Assembly (NCBI RefSeq): GCF_000002985.6
Contig: NC_003284.9
Span: 15,686,001-15,750,000, forward strand
From: Caenorhabditis elegans
Taxonomy: Eukaryota > Nematoda > Chromadorea > Rhabditida > Rhabditidae
Length of the DNA: 64,000 nucleotides
Reading direction: 5' to 3'
Shown: one piece after another, positions 24,077-35,659 of the stretch
Numbering within the stretch: position 1 is the first letter of the stretch
Layout: each line of letters starts with the position of its first letter
Notes under the pieces: generated by a model
What the model saw: only the letters and a program-made list of their open reading frames with translations
What the model was told of the DNA's origin: nothing
The model's database searches: none
Program-made: the position numbers and the translations under genes

Positions 24077-27000
24077 ATGTATAATACTAGGAGATCCGCC
24101 TACATGAACTCGTGCAGCACCGCAATGGAGCTACCACCGCAGAGCCTGCACCAAAATTGGCAAGGTTTGTGTTTTTAATTTTGATTGGTTGTACGACTCA
24201 TGAGTGCACACATACTATATGCCTCCACACTTTGAACAGCTTGATTTTAAAATTGATTTTCAAAAGGGAAAGCGATTTTTACCGATGCCTTCAATTTAAT
24301 ACGTTTTGCAGACACCGAATACGTCAACACAACGTGCAGTAGCGATATGAACTCGGATATGTCAATGTATAATGATGATAAAGACGATCGTGAGTATTCA
24401 ACTCTGTTTTTTTTTCCAAATTGGATTCTTTCAGCGTTTTACGAAGACGAAGGAAGTGGCGGTGGAACCAGCGGTGGCGGTAAGAAATCCAGCCGCAAAC
24501 GTGCCAACACGACAAGTAGCAGTGGGGGCAATGAGAAAGAAAGTAAAAGAACTGCAAATAAGGTAGGAGTAGAAGTATTTTTGCAGTGAAAATTAAATTG
24601 AAATCGTTGGCAAAACGTTTTGGAACATCAAGCAAAACTTCTATAAAATGTGATAAATCGTAGCCTAAACTTATAAAATTTTTATTAAAACTTTAGCCAA
24701 TTATGTTAAAACATCTTGGAATACCAAGACTTTTCAATGATATACATCAAGTGGCGATCAACTTATACCATTTTTTTAATACATAGACATAGATCTCAAA
24801 TTTACACAATTTATCGCAATTTCAGGTGTGCCGAGTATGTGGCGACAAGGCGTTCAGCTATAATTTCAATGTGATCACCTGCGAGTCATGTAAAGCGTTC
24901 TTTCGGCGCAATGCTAACAAAGAGAAAGAGATTCGGTGTCCGTTCAACGAGCAATGTGAAATCAACATGGTTTCGCGTCGGTTTTGCCAGCGTTGCCGGC
25001 TCACCAAGTGTTTTGCGGTGAGTCTTGCGGAAAAATCGCATAGATTGGAGGAGCTGTTTGTAAATATATATGTATATATAAATACGGAAATATTTTTAGG
25101 TTGGCATGAAGAAAGAATGGATCATGTCGGAGGAGGCCCGGCTTGAGAAGAAGCAACGTGTCGAGGAGAATAGGGAGCGGAGGTTGCAGGTAATTATTTG
25201 AACTTCTTAAATATTTATACCATTCCGATATTTGACAATCACATAAAATAATTCCAGGACGCGATGAATCGTGCACTTGAAGAAGCCTGCATGGAGGATG
25301 AAAGCGAGAATAGTTACGACGAGGCGCCGGCGCCATCCCACCAAATGTCCGTTCGACAGTACCTAGCAAATGATGATGCTCCACACAAGAGCTCTGACGA
25401 AGTACAACCTCATTTGGGACATCATGGCTACAATCAGAAAGAGGATAAGATGATGAACTTCTATCAGGATGGACCTTCGGATCAAGGGTATTCTAATCAT
25501 GATTTGTCAGTACTTACTAGTTAGCTTTAGAGCTTTGTGGCGTTTTGGAATTTCTGTCCTAAATTTTTTTTGGAAATGATTATTTGGAAAGTATTTGGAA
25601 AGTATGAAAGTCTTCAATTTTCAGCGACTACTCCCTTCCATCAAACTCATGTGCATCGTCCAGCCAGTTGGATACATCAGTGAACTGTGGTAAGTTTAGT
25701 TTTTAAAGCTATTTTTCTATTTTTCGCTAAACACCCTCTATGTTGCTCATCTAGGCGCTACTACTATCGCTGACAATGGTGCTTCACCATCTAACACAGT
25801 TACGATTCCCGCTGCGGTTGACGTTGAGCGAAAGCCTATTCCAACCAACGTCTTATTCTCCGCCTCTATGTCAGCTATTCAGGATGTTGCAGGTGAATAA
25901 TTTTATATATATTACAGTCTTGTTGTACTTGTGTTTTTTCAAAGACATCTGAGCTGTATTGCTAATACTAACCACACATAGTTTTCTCTGTTTTTTATAG
26001 CAATTATATCGAATGCCGAAACGAAGAATTTAGGGATGTGTGCACCGGATGTGGTTAATGAGAATTTGATGAATGTGGCGCAAGCAGCGGTTCAAGCTCA
26101 GGCAATTGTGAACCACACCCAGCAGGTTTGTCATTTGAACAGTTTGTCAAATAATTATGGACTTACCTCAAAGAAAGTTATTACTTTTGGCAAGTCGTAA
26201 TTTTGATAGATAACCAAAAAAGTTTCCGGCAAAAAAATTCACTCAAATACAAATTATGCTACCTCACGCCGACGCCGCTGTGTATGTGCTATGAAGTGAG
26301 AAAGGTAGTTATTTGGAGCGGCCGACACGCTTGGGGTTCCGCAGCTTGTCGTGAAATAAGTAGCTTGATGTGTGCTCAACGCAGTGGTTATTTGGAATCA
26401 GCCGACACGCTCGAGGTTCCGCGCCACATTATACAATCGGATAAATGCGGCTTGAGTGACGCCGTGAGGCTGGCGCGGCGCGTTTCTTGCGACCTTATGG
26501 GAGCCCTAAAAATCAGGAATATTTGAGCTGCCGACCTCTAGTTTTAAAAAATTAAAAAATTAAAAAAAAGGGAATAGTGAAAGTTTTTATATTATAATTG
26601 GCTTTTCTGTCATCATAAAATACCGGTTTTCAGCTTGCTGCTGCTGTTGTTGCTCAACAAGTGGTGTCAAACATGGCTCCAGTAATGCCTACAGTAAACC
26701 CATTAGACCCTCTTCTGGCTCCCGCATTCATCGCTCCACCAATGCCAACCCCAATCAATGTGCCCATTACTACGCCAATCGCTGGAGCACTCTCAACCCC
26801 GTTGCCACCACCGATTGTACCACCTGGGCATTCTTCAATAAATCCGGTAATTCCAATAATTCCGAAAGAGATGCCAGTAAGTGTATCGCTGTTGAACCAG
26901 CTGGAACAAACGCCGGCAGAGATGGTAACGGTACCTAAGGACGTGAGTTCAATTAGATTTCCAGATTGCCAAGTCAAACATCATGCTCTTCCAGATGCTT

Positions 27001-30000
27001 ATGAAACTTATACAAAAAAATTCGCGATCAACGTGCACTTGTTCCTGCATGTGCGGACGCTATCCACCCGGATCCTGTATTGTTGACGAGGTCACTAAAG
27101 ATTTGTTGAATGGTGGCAGTTCTAATAGTAGCAACGCAACTGACCGGGATGAAACTCGACTTGAGACCACCGAGGACATGCAGGTTTGTGCTGATAAAGA
27201 ATACTTTTTCAAAAATTTTTATTGTGTAAAATCATACAAAGGTTTTGTTATTATTTTGAAAAAAAAACCGTGACTTTGTTAGTTGAACACGAATCACAGA
27301 TTTATTGGATAGGTGAGAAAACTAGATAAAAGGCAGATACTGCTTCCCGAATAGCGCGAGGCACGATAAACTTGGTAGAATCAAGATTAGAACGGCGAAT
27401 AGGAATGTGAAGACTTGCAGAAGAAGATTACGAGTGCGGGCGCACTTTCCACACTTGGAGAGGTCAAACAGGCAGTTATTCGAAATGCATCTGGATCAGG
27501 GGTGCGCGACATGCAAACTTTTTGCAATCGGCAACTTTTGCTAAAAATTTTGAGATTGCGGAATGCTGGATGTTTATACTCAACTATAGTCCAGAAATTG
27601 AAAAAAAACAAAACATTCGTTTATCATTATTTTTGGACTAAAACACTGAGCTTAAAAGTCAAAATTTTGCCATGATATATAGTAAAAAAAATATTCTTTT
27701 CGCTTTCGGTTTGTGGGTGATTAGCTTGAGTTGTGCAGACACGTGTAACTAAAAAACTGTGATAGTTAGCAATAAATTATGAACAAAATGTTAACAAAAT
27801 GTTGACGATTACTTTTTCTACATTTTTATTTTGTAAAAAATAGTACAACTTTGTTCCAAAAAAATTACAGCAGCTGACATCCGGCGGGTCCGTTTCTGAC
27901 TTGGATTTCTAAGAGATTCAGAACTTAAAACTAGGTGTCTTCATGGAAGAAAGTTTAATGAGAAAATAATCTCCACAATGTTCTCTTCAAAACAAATTGC
28001 AAAGTGTAGAAAAGTTTGTGGGAATTATTTTATTATTAAGCTTTCTTTCATGAAAACATCTAGTTTCAAAGCTGTGGGCCACTTAGCAGTTCCTATCAAA
28101 ATACAAACCCGCCGGATGTCAGCTGCTATATTTTTTTACTGAACAGAGTTATACATGTTTGGCTATATCAAAAGTATAGATAGAGTAACCGGCAAGATTT
28201 TGTTAGTTTCAAATAATCTGCTAACTTTTATATTTTTTGAGTTACACGCGTTGGAACAACTCAAGCAAAATACCAAAAACCCGAAAACGAATAGAATATT
28301 GGACTGCACTGTAAATATAAATGTAGACGTTTTAAACCGTAGAGAAATTTTTAAGCTGTATATATTCTGCAATTGCTGGGTTAAGGATAAAAGACTGTTA
28401 CAAAATAAATTTTTAAAAAACTGTCGAACCGCGCACGGGTTTGTACATGGTTGTGCAAGATTTCAGTATTCACGATGCGAATGTTTAGGAGCCACGGCCT
28501 ATGGAGTTGATAATCACATTGATGACGGTTTCAGAAAATAGATTCTAGAATTGCAACAGTTTTGAAACATCATTTTTCAGATGAATGGTCTTCTTCCTGG
28601 TGACTGCAACTCATCTATTCAATGGCTTAACCAGCAATCATCTGCCCAAGCATTCGTTGACCCAATCACTCATTCCATGACAGCAGAAGAAGCTCAAACT
28701 CAGAGGGAACGACGTGACTCCATCTTTGGTTCATTTTCGGCGGCCGATCAGGGTACAGTAACTCAGCCTAAAAGTGTTCAAGAAGAAACCATCTGGGAGC
28801 ATACGGTGGCTGAAAATGAGTCTCGGGAATTGTCCGACGAGGAAATTGAGAAAATGGAAGAGCTCACTGAGATATCGAATCAATGGATCAGTATGCGACT
28901 GGACAGTATGCCAATTCTAGATCTGTTCTCCAAAAAGAACGTGGAAAAAATTGTGAATGGCTTGAAGCTTCTCTCATCATTTCGATTTTTACCTCAAGTT
29001 GACAAGAGATCAGTAGTGAAGCGTAAGTTTTGAATATTTATAGATTGTTTTGAGAATATAATTTTTAGGTGGCCTTTTCAACTACTGCGTTGTCAAATGG
29101 ATGCAACACAAGGAAAGTATGTCTATAGATGGACTGAGTGATGCTGCTCGCAGAGATTTTATGAAGTGAGTTTTGTCACATGAATAAATGTTTTGGAAAA
29201 CAATCAGCAAAAGGAACTTAAAGGTGGAGTAGCGCCAGTGGGGAAAGTGCAAAAGACTACTCCGATGCTGCCAAAATGACCGAATATCATAATGAAACTT
29301 TTCACAAATTTTTCCAAAATTTTTTATTTACTGTCAAAAAGTTCCAATTTATCAGATTTTGCCACTCATAATTTTGAAAGTCGACCAAAAAAAAATTGTT
29401 TCCTACATTTTTTATACTTTAATTTTGTTTTAATTATTCGTCTTAAAACATTGTAGGGGTCGGGACATGTGACATTATTCTGGATTTCCTCAAAAGCTCA
29501 TATTTTGCAAATTTTTGACAAATTCCAAAACTTTGACCGGAAATTATGAAAAAACCGAAAATTTTTTTAGTGTTTTATTATGATATTTGGTCGTTTTGGA
29601 TCATTACAAGTGTATTTAGACAAAATCCCTACTGGCGCTACAACACCTTTGAACAAATTTATTCCAAATTACACATTGCTCATGAGGTGTCAGAGTGTCC
29701 CATTTCAGCTTGATGTACGGAGATCTACAAAAAATGCGGGAGAAGAGACGCAGAGTTCTCCACTGATTTTGCATTGTTAAAATCGTGCTGACGTCACATG
29801 TTTTTTGAACAAAAAATTCCCGCATTTTTTGTAGATCAAACCGTAATGGGACAGCCTGGACCGCGTGATTGCTGTCAATCAAAGTATTTAAATTTCAGTA
29901 TCATTCGCCGAGAAGAGTTCAACTACCGAGTGCAGCCAGGAGCATTTAACACACTTGCGATCAGTGTGCTCTTCCACAGCATTTCTGACAACCTCATTTC

Positions 30001-30232
30001 TACAGATGTTTATATGGAACATTTGGTTTTCAAAAAACTACTTGACAAGTGAGTATATTGTTTTTTGAAAAAAAAAACGTTTTCCATGCTACTTTTCAGA
30101 AATCTTCCCATCAAAGTGTCCAGCGACACTGTCTACAATAATTACTATCCGTACATCATCAAAGCCGCCAAACATCTCGAAAAGGCCACCAAAGGACTGT
30201 CTGATGAACTCGTCGCTCACGCAGTTTCCTGA
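24077..30232 (+). CDS. nhr-48: Nuclear hormone receptor NHR-48 (DAF-12/NHR-8 group)
   Basis: Fifteen exons close in frame to 823 aa: 24077-24164, 24312-24389, 24435-24562, 24826-25017, 25100-25189, 25258-25505, 25625-25689, 25755-25892, 26001-26125, 26634-26942, 26995-27183, 28581-29022, 29069-29165, 29899-30048, 30100-30232. It is a nuclear DNA-binding transcription factor. Residues from about 100 form a two-zinc-finger domain: VCRVCGDKAFSYNFNVITC, P-box CESCKAFFRR, then CxFNEQC...CQRCRLTKC and GMKKEWIM, the DAF-12/vitamin D receptor-like signature. A long Ser/Ala/Pro/Gln-rich hinge follows. The C-terminal 270 residues (from TEISNQWISMRLDSMPILDLF) are helical but degenerate as a ligand domain. 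Three introns exceed 450 bases and carry repeats. Confidence 0.93.
26265..26535. repeat. GC-rich insertion with internal direct repeat, nhr-48 intron 9
   Basis: GTTATTTGGA-x4-CCGACACGCT-x4-GTTCCGC occurs twice, at about 26308 and 26386. The GC content stands out against the surrounding intron. I do not recognise the element. Confidence 0.45.
27868..28131. mobile_element. Inverted-repeat MITE in nhr-48 intron 11
   Basis: Left AGCAGCTGACATCCGGCGGG, right CCCGCCGGATGTCAGCTGCT: a perfect 20-bp match in inverted orientation about 265 bp apart, with an AT-rich interior and no coding capacity. Confidence 0.9.
29219..29653 (+). mobile_element. AGTAGCGCC-family element, full copy C
   Basis: TTAAAGGTGGAGTAGCGCCA on the left and TGGCGCTACAACACCTTTGA on the right, about 435 bp apart. 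It has the internal family landmarks, including GTCGACC and ACATTGTAGGGGTCGGGACA. It sits in nhr-48 intron 13. Confidence 0.85.
29680..29872. mobile_element. ATGCGGGAA palindromic MITE, copy A
   Basis: Two arms face each other: GTGTCAGAGTGTCCC and CTACAAAAAATGCGGGA on the left, TCCCGCATTTTTTGTAGATC and GGGACAGCCTGGACC on the right. The centre carries TGCTGACGTCAC. It lies directly after copy C in the same intron. Confidence 0.85.
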
Positions 30233-31119
30233 TTGTCTACAAACCAGACCTAGCGTTCACTGTTATTACAATTTTTCCTCGCGTAGTTTTTAATATGTTT
30301 ATTCTTTTGTTGACTTGTCAAACATTCCGGTCAGTTGCAAAGTGTTTGTGATGGAATCTATTTTTTTTTTTTGGAACCTGACTTTTTTTTGTTTTTGTAA
30401 CCTCTAATATTTCCAGTATTGTTATTTCAATATTCATTTTTATTGCCGCTTATCAAGTCTTTGTCTCAAATCTCCAAAACAGTACCTTGTCGATTTACGA
30501 GTCACAACACACAATTCTCCGTACCGTCCCGTCCCCCAACAAAAAAACCTCTGAAAATTCTCATCATCCCCCCCCCCCATCCGCCGACGCCCGCCACCTT
30601 CCATCATCCAGGTTCTCTTGTCTAAGCCCCGTTCGCTCCCGTTTCAGCAAATGAATATCGAACTGCGATGACTGTTATTTCTTTCATTTTCTAGTCTGCT
30701 TCTGGTCATTACAAGTTAAGATTCTTGCAAACCTCCGTCATTTTTCTCGTCTTTTCATGGTATGTCATGGTCTATATTAGGCCAGACAGTGTTGTTTTGT
30801 GTCACATTGACACCGGTTATCGTAGAGTTTTATATATATTTTTTCATATTTTAATAAATATTTTTTCATAAACAATTGAAGAAAATGGTGCGGTTCACAA
30901 ATTGCAATGCAAATGAAATCATGATCGGAGCTAGATTACAGCGGAGTGACGTTACAAACGTTGCAAACGAACTGCGTTTATTTTCGGGTAATGTATGCTT
31001 TCAAAAATGATCGAGTACAGTTTTAAAAGAAATTACCGTTAAGTTCAACTTCCTTTGAAAAAAGATGATTTCAAGCGCATTTGTGAAAGGATTTTTAGCA
31101 TATAAGTTCCAAAAATAAG
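30233..31119. other. 3' flank of nhr-48
   Basis: T-rich 3' flank with a C-rich stretch at about 30570-30600. No gene recognised. Confidence 0.45.
30853..30858 (+). terminator. Possible poly(A) signal of nhr-48
   Basis: First canonical AATAAA after the stop, 620 bases downstream. A non-canonical signal nearer the stop is equally possible. Confidence 0.3.
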
Positions 31120-31372
31120 GGGCAGGATAGCTCAGTCGGTAGTGGTGGCCGCTAGCAGTCTGGAGGTCACGAGTTCAAGTCCGGCCTCACCCACTAGGTT
31201 CATCCAGCCTCTATTGGTAAGTGAAGCAATCCACGACTGAATTATTGGCCACAGTCCCCGGCAGTACGTGTCTTAGATTATAGCCCACTGGGATCACGAC
31301 CAAGCCGTGCACCTTACTCCCAGATCCGCAGTGCCTAGCGCTTGAAGAACGGATTGTCCTTTTTAGCTTTAA
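31120..31372 (+). repeat. tRNA-derived SINE-like repeat
   Basis: Starts GGGGCAGGATAGCTCAGTCG (A box), continues GAGTTCAAGTCCGGCCTCAC (B box), then a non-tRNA tail with CCTCTATTGGTAAGTG and GCTTGAAGAACGGATTGTCC before a T stretch. This is the clearest copy in the window and could support RNA polymerase III initiation. Confidence 0.88.
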
Positions 31373-32660
31373 TTGAAGTTTGTTCTGTGGATTTTTGTTA
31401 GATTAGAACACCGTTAAAACACAATAAAAGTTGAAAAAAGTTTGGTTTAATGGTGAAAAAATCTTTAAAAATATTTTTGTCGGAGAATTCTTGATTTTTT
31501 CACATAAAAATAACACAAAAAATGGAAGTAATTTTTATCATACAAAACATTTAAAATGAGCTCACCACACAACATGCGGCGATTGAAAAAATAATTTGCC
31601 TGTGAGTTTTTGGAGTATTTGCTAATTTCTCGGTATCGATGTAAAGTTTGGTGTGTTAAAAAAATTTTCAAACTGAAAAAAAAACTGACCCTGCAGCAAA
31701 AAGAAGTTCTAAATTCTGATCCGGTACTTATTTTGCCCTCCGATACTTTAAGGTAGATCATAAAGGATAAACTTCTAAAGATAAGTTATGAACGTTCGGG
31801 ATTCAAATAAATTGTCAAATACATTTTGAGAAGCTTTCCCGAATTTTCATTATGAAATTCGGCGATTTCATTTTGATTTTGAGCAACAAAAACATTTCCT
31901 GACTTTTTTAAAATCATATTTGGCAGTTTTTATTTCTATGTATCTTAAAACATTCAAATTAATTATTTTCTAAACCTCTAAATTCTCATTTAGTTATATG
32001 AAACAAACTTACAAATTATGGGCTACAAATTATGAATACATATTTTGCAAAATATATTGATAACTTTAAAAACGGAGAATGTTCTACATAGAAACGATTG
32101 GAACAATATGCCGGCTATCAATAAACTAGTGAATAGATATTTTAAATTTTGCGACGCGTTTAAAAACACGTACTAGTGGGAACAATTCTGTAAACCATGC
32201 GGAATTTGAAACAGGAAACAAAGATTGTTTTTAAGCAAACTAAACCCAGTGAACATAGGAGTTTTACACAATTAGTTCAAAATGATATTGACTGTTTTTG
32301 TCAAAAGGTCTACTGGGCATGTGAGAAAACTAGCACCGGTAAGCTAATTTTCATAACTAATGTGGCCATTGTACAAAACAAAGGTTAACTTTACCTATTC
32401 GCAATCTAACCGCATAATTGTTATAACTATATTCTGTAGTCCAAACTTTCTCCCATGCGTCAGTCCCAAACCACACAAAAGCATTCAAATTTTTGCCAAA
32501 CAATGGCCCTTTCCACGAGTTTCAATTATTAAGTACAGCAAAAAGGCGGGAAGTGTGGATGGGGGGAATAGTGATCCATAACACATTTATCAATCTTTGA
32601 GAGTACGATCGAATAAAATGTATTATGTTCTGTACGACATGATTCAGAAAACGCACCCCC
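31373..32660. other. Intergenic, nothing recognised
   Basis: AT-rich with no supported exon or repeat family. Confidence 0.5.
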
Positions 32661-32661
32661 C

Positions 32662-32668
32662 TATATAA
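32662..32668 (+). promoter_or_regulatory. TATA box of the 197-aa secreted gene
   Basis: TATATAA after a C-run, 34 bases before the ATG at 32702, so the 5' leader must be very short. Confidence 0.55.
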
Positions 32669-32701
32669 TACCGACCATTTTGTGTATCACTTCACCCATT
32701 C

Positions 32702-34319
32702 ATGTCTCCTTTAGTATCCTTTTTGACATTCCTGCTTGCTATTTTAGCACTGGTCACAAGTGGGAATGATCTCAAAGATACTCCAAAAACTCCAGAAGAG
32801 TTGCTATCATTTATGCAGGCAAGAGGATTTATGGTACGTATTTTTTTATTTAAGAGGAGGTAACTTTATGAAAAGTGCGTTGTTGGATATTGCTGTAGTT
32901 TAGCCTTCACCTGTTTTTGATTATTTAGCAGCATAAATGAGATGTTTGACCTCTATCTTTTCTAATCACCGACGTAGAACTGATAATAGGCTAAGATCAT
33001 GCAAACCGAAGGACAAGGCCAAAATATATCAGGAATTGAAATTAACAAAACTCAGACTATTTTAAACAGCGTGTAAAGGAAATTCATTTTTCTTATTATG
33101 AAAATCCCCAGTAGAGCCTTGGCAAATTCATTAAAATCTCAATATAGTTTTTTGCCAATTAGTTGCGCCACTAATAAATAAAATACTCAGTTTATTAAAG
33201 GTGAAGTAGCACCAGTGAAGAGAAACTACTCCTATGGTGCCAAAATGACCGAATGTCACAATAAAACGTTTCAAAATTTTTTGAACATTTTTTATTTACT
33301 GTCTTCAAAAGTTACAATTACTCAGTTTTTGCCACACATAATTTTGGAAATCAACCAAAAAAAAAATTTTTCCTACATTTTCAAGACGGTAATTTTGATT
33401 TAATCGATCGTATTAAAACATTGTAGGGCTCGCAACATGCGACATTGCTTTGGATTTTCTCAAACGCTCATATTTTTTTTCAAAATTTTGGCAATTTACC
33501 AAAACTTTGACTGGAAATTATGAATCATCCACCATTTTTTGGAGTGTTTTATCATGATTTTTGGTAGTTATGTGTAGTGTATTTAGGCAAAAATCCCACT
33601 GGCGCTATTCCACCTTCAAATATATCAAAAACTGTAGCAATCTAATCTTCAACATTTTTAGCAAATTGATGAAATAATTGACGTAAAATCTTGCATTTCT
33701 TTCAAGTTCTACATCACACATGACTCTACTCAAAAGTGTTTCCGGCACAGGTATTTTCAATGTTTTCTTGTGTTTATTCACTTAATTTCAAATTATTGAC
33801 AAAGTTTTCAGATGTAAAGATAACGTGGTTTTGTCAGAATTTGACTGTACGCTGTGGAACCAAGTGAAGGAAAATCCGGAGAATGCACTGGTTCTTCATT
33901 TTTTTTTCCTTTTAAAAATTTTGAAAGTCATTTTCAGGCTTCAAACAAATCTCTTACTCGAAAAGTTAGAAATCACATTTCTACTTCAAAGTCAAGGCCA
34001 GCGAAAACTGATGGAGAAGTGAAAGAATCTGTAGGGTATCGCTATCCCAAAAAATCAATTACAAACATATTCAGATAATTGAATCATACTCTGTCAAACC
34101 AGATACTTGCACCGTTTATACCAAAATTAAAAGTGTTCTTTCGACAATCGAGTGCTGGAGAAAAAAGTATGGGTTTTTATTAGTTTCACGAAAAAATAGT
34201 AAATTTTCAGTTGCAAAGATGAATTTTCGGTTCGTATTCAATGCAAATTATTTGATGGCGTGAAGCCTTCAAGTCGTCATTCCATTTTCAAGAAGCGTCG
34301 TCATCATGGGAAAGTTTGA
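32702..34319 (+). CDS. Secreted protein with two related cysteine modules, unknown function
   Basis: Six exons in frame (32702-32833, 33662-33750, 33812-33890, 33938-34030, 34075-34166, 34211-34319) give 197 aa. Residues 1-21 are a signal peptide (MSPLVSFLTFLLAILALVTSG). Two similar modules follow, each a Cys, about 15 residues, a Cys, then C-KD and C: CISFKFYITHDSTQKCF...CKDNVVLSEFDC and CTVYTKIKSVLSTIECW...CKDEFSVRIQC. A Ser/Lys-rich linker separates them and the tail is basic (KKRRHHGKV). The two modules also have matching intron positions just before the CKD motif, supporting internal duplication. Intron 1 carries an AGTAGCGCC element. The exon 3 donor (GTTCTT) is weak. The family is not recognised. 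Confidence 0.75.
33196..33624 (+). mobile_element. AGTAGCGCC-family element, copy D
   Basis: TTAAAGGTGAAGTAGCACCA on the left and TGGCGCTATTCCACCTTCAA on the right. It is more diverged than copies B and C, and sits in intron 1 of the 197-aa secreted protein gene. Confidence 0.8.
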
Positions 34320-34397
34320 GAATTAAATAATCAGTATATTGAATATAATCTTTGAACTCTGAACAATGTATCTCTGAAATTGTAAAAATGAAATTAT

Positions 34398-34403
34398 AAT
34401 AAA
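34398..34403 (+). terminator. Poly(A) signal of the 197-aa secreted gene
   Basis: AATAAA 79 bases after the stop. Confidence 0.6.
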
Positions 34404-34482
34404 AGTTTATCATGTAACGAATTGCAGAATATAGTTAGTTTTCAATTATCTTCTTTTTATATTTGAATGGCTTTTTTGGTTT

Positions 34483-34794
34483 TTGTTTTGTCAGTTTACA
34501 GTGTTTTGTTTAAGACGAAAATACCAAAACCGTCACAGGATGAGAATTCCTACCTTCTCAATGCAAAAATGTCTTATTGAAAGCAGCGTAGACTTCGAAC
34601 CGCTGCAACAGGAAAAATTGTTCCAGATTTTAGCTAAAATAGGACATTTTTGCAAAACTTTCAATTGTCTTAAAAATGTGGTAAAAAATTGTTGCGAAGT
34701 TTTATTACGAAAATCGGCTCAAGCACATTTTGAATCTACACATTCGTTCAAAATACCCAGAACTAGTACTCACCCATTTTGGAGCATTCAGTGA
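34483..34794 (+). CDS. Uncertain cysteine-containing open frame
   Basis: An uninterrupted 103-codon frame after a TTTTGTCAG acceptor-like sequence, with CKTFNCLKNVVKNCCE in the middle. The cysteine density resembles small secreted nematode proteins, but there is no signal peptide and no upstream exon that I can join. It follows the secreted two-module gene by only 164 bases. It could be a decayed relative of that gene or chance. Confidence 0.25.
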   Translation: MFCQFTVFCLRRKYQNRHRMRIPTFSMQKCLIESSVDFEPLQQEKLFQILAKIGHFCKTFNCLKNVVKNCCEVLLRKSAQAHFESTHSFKIPRTSTHPFWSIQ

Positions 34795-34886
34795 CATAAA
34801 ACCATGTCTTAACAGCGAATCGGGCAAGATTTTATTTCACATGTAGAATCTCCATTAAATTAGCATCCAGAGAAAATATCATTCGA

Positions 34887-35038
34887 CCTATAATGGGGTT
34901 ATTCAAGTAATTTTGCAAAATGTATTTAAATACATATTACGACGTTACAACTGTATCAAAATACATATTTTTGGTTATTTTACTAAGGTACAAAGTGTAT
35001 TCAAATACACTTTTTAATTATCCGACAGTTTTCTAGAC
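34887..35038. repeat. Dispersed repeat with CTATTCAAGTAA / ACAACTGTA motifs
   Basis: GGGGTTATTCAAGTAATTTT, CGACGTTACAACTGTATC, and CCGACAGTTTTCTAG near the end. The same motifs in the same order recur at 60.35-60.61 kb. Confidence 0.55.
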
Positions 35039-35411
35039 AAGACTCCCTAGTAAGATTGTTTAATGTTGATTCTTTCCAAAACAATAGTTTTTTCATCACA
35101 GCTGTTGTTGTAGACATTGGGTAAAGAATCACAGTGCAAAGACTGGTTCCAGCCGACCCACCCCGTCAATTCTATGTAACATCGATTAGGGACCCTGCTA
35201 AATGAATGCGCGCGTTCGACCCGCAACACTGTGCAGTGCTACCTACATATTACCTCTTCTCTAAATCAAATGGTTCACTTGCACTCTGTCACTTCTTCGC
35301 ATTGTGGCGGGGCTGATTCGCCGTTTGTACACATAGACAGCTCCCTACAATTTAAGTCTTTGTTTTTGGTGGTTTGGTTTTTGTATGCATTGTATGAATA
35401 TCCTAATTTTT

Positions 35412-35590
35412 CACGTGGTGTCAGACTGTCTCTTTTCGGTTTGATCTCCAAAAAATGCGGGAGAAGAGATGCAGAGTTCTCAACTGATTTTGCATGGTTA
35501 AGAACGTGCTGACGTCACATTTTTTGGGAAAAAATTCCCGCATTTTTTGTAGATCAAACCGTAATGGGACAGCCTGGCACCATGTGATTT
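35412..35590. mobile_element. ATGCGGGAA palindromic MITE, copy B
   Basis: CACGTGGTGTCAGACTGTCT on the left and GACAGCCTGGCACCATGTG on the right, with AAAAAATGCGGGA and TCCCGCATTTTTTG arms inside. It lies just upstream of the lin-15B paralogue start. Confidence 0.85.
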
Positions 35591-35659
35591 TTGTTATCTT
35601 TTTTAAATTTCTTGCATTTGATTCTTCTTTCTTCTACTTATTTTGGTTTTCAGGTTGGT

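Noticed and set aside
26203-26526. 107-codon frame in nhr-48 intron 9
   Set aside because: Runs through a GC-rich intronic insertion with direct repeats; nhr-48 exons 9 and 10 join in phase without it.
28155-28541. 128-codon open frame in nhr-48 intron 11
   Set aside because: No domain, no start context, no splice partners. It lies between a MITE and exon 12 in AT-rich sequence; flanking nhr-48 exons join perfectly without it.
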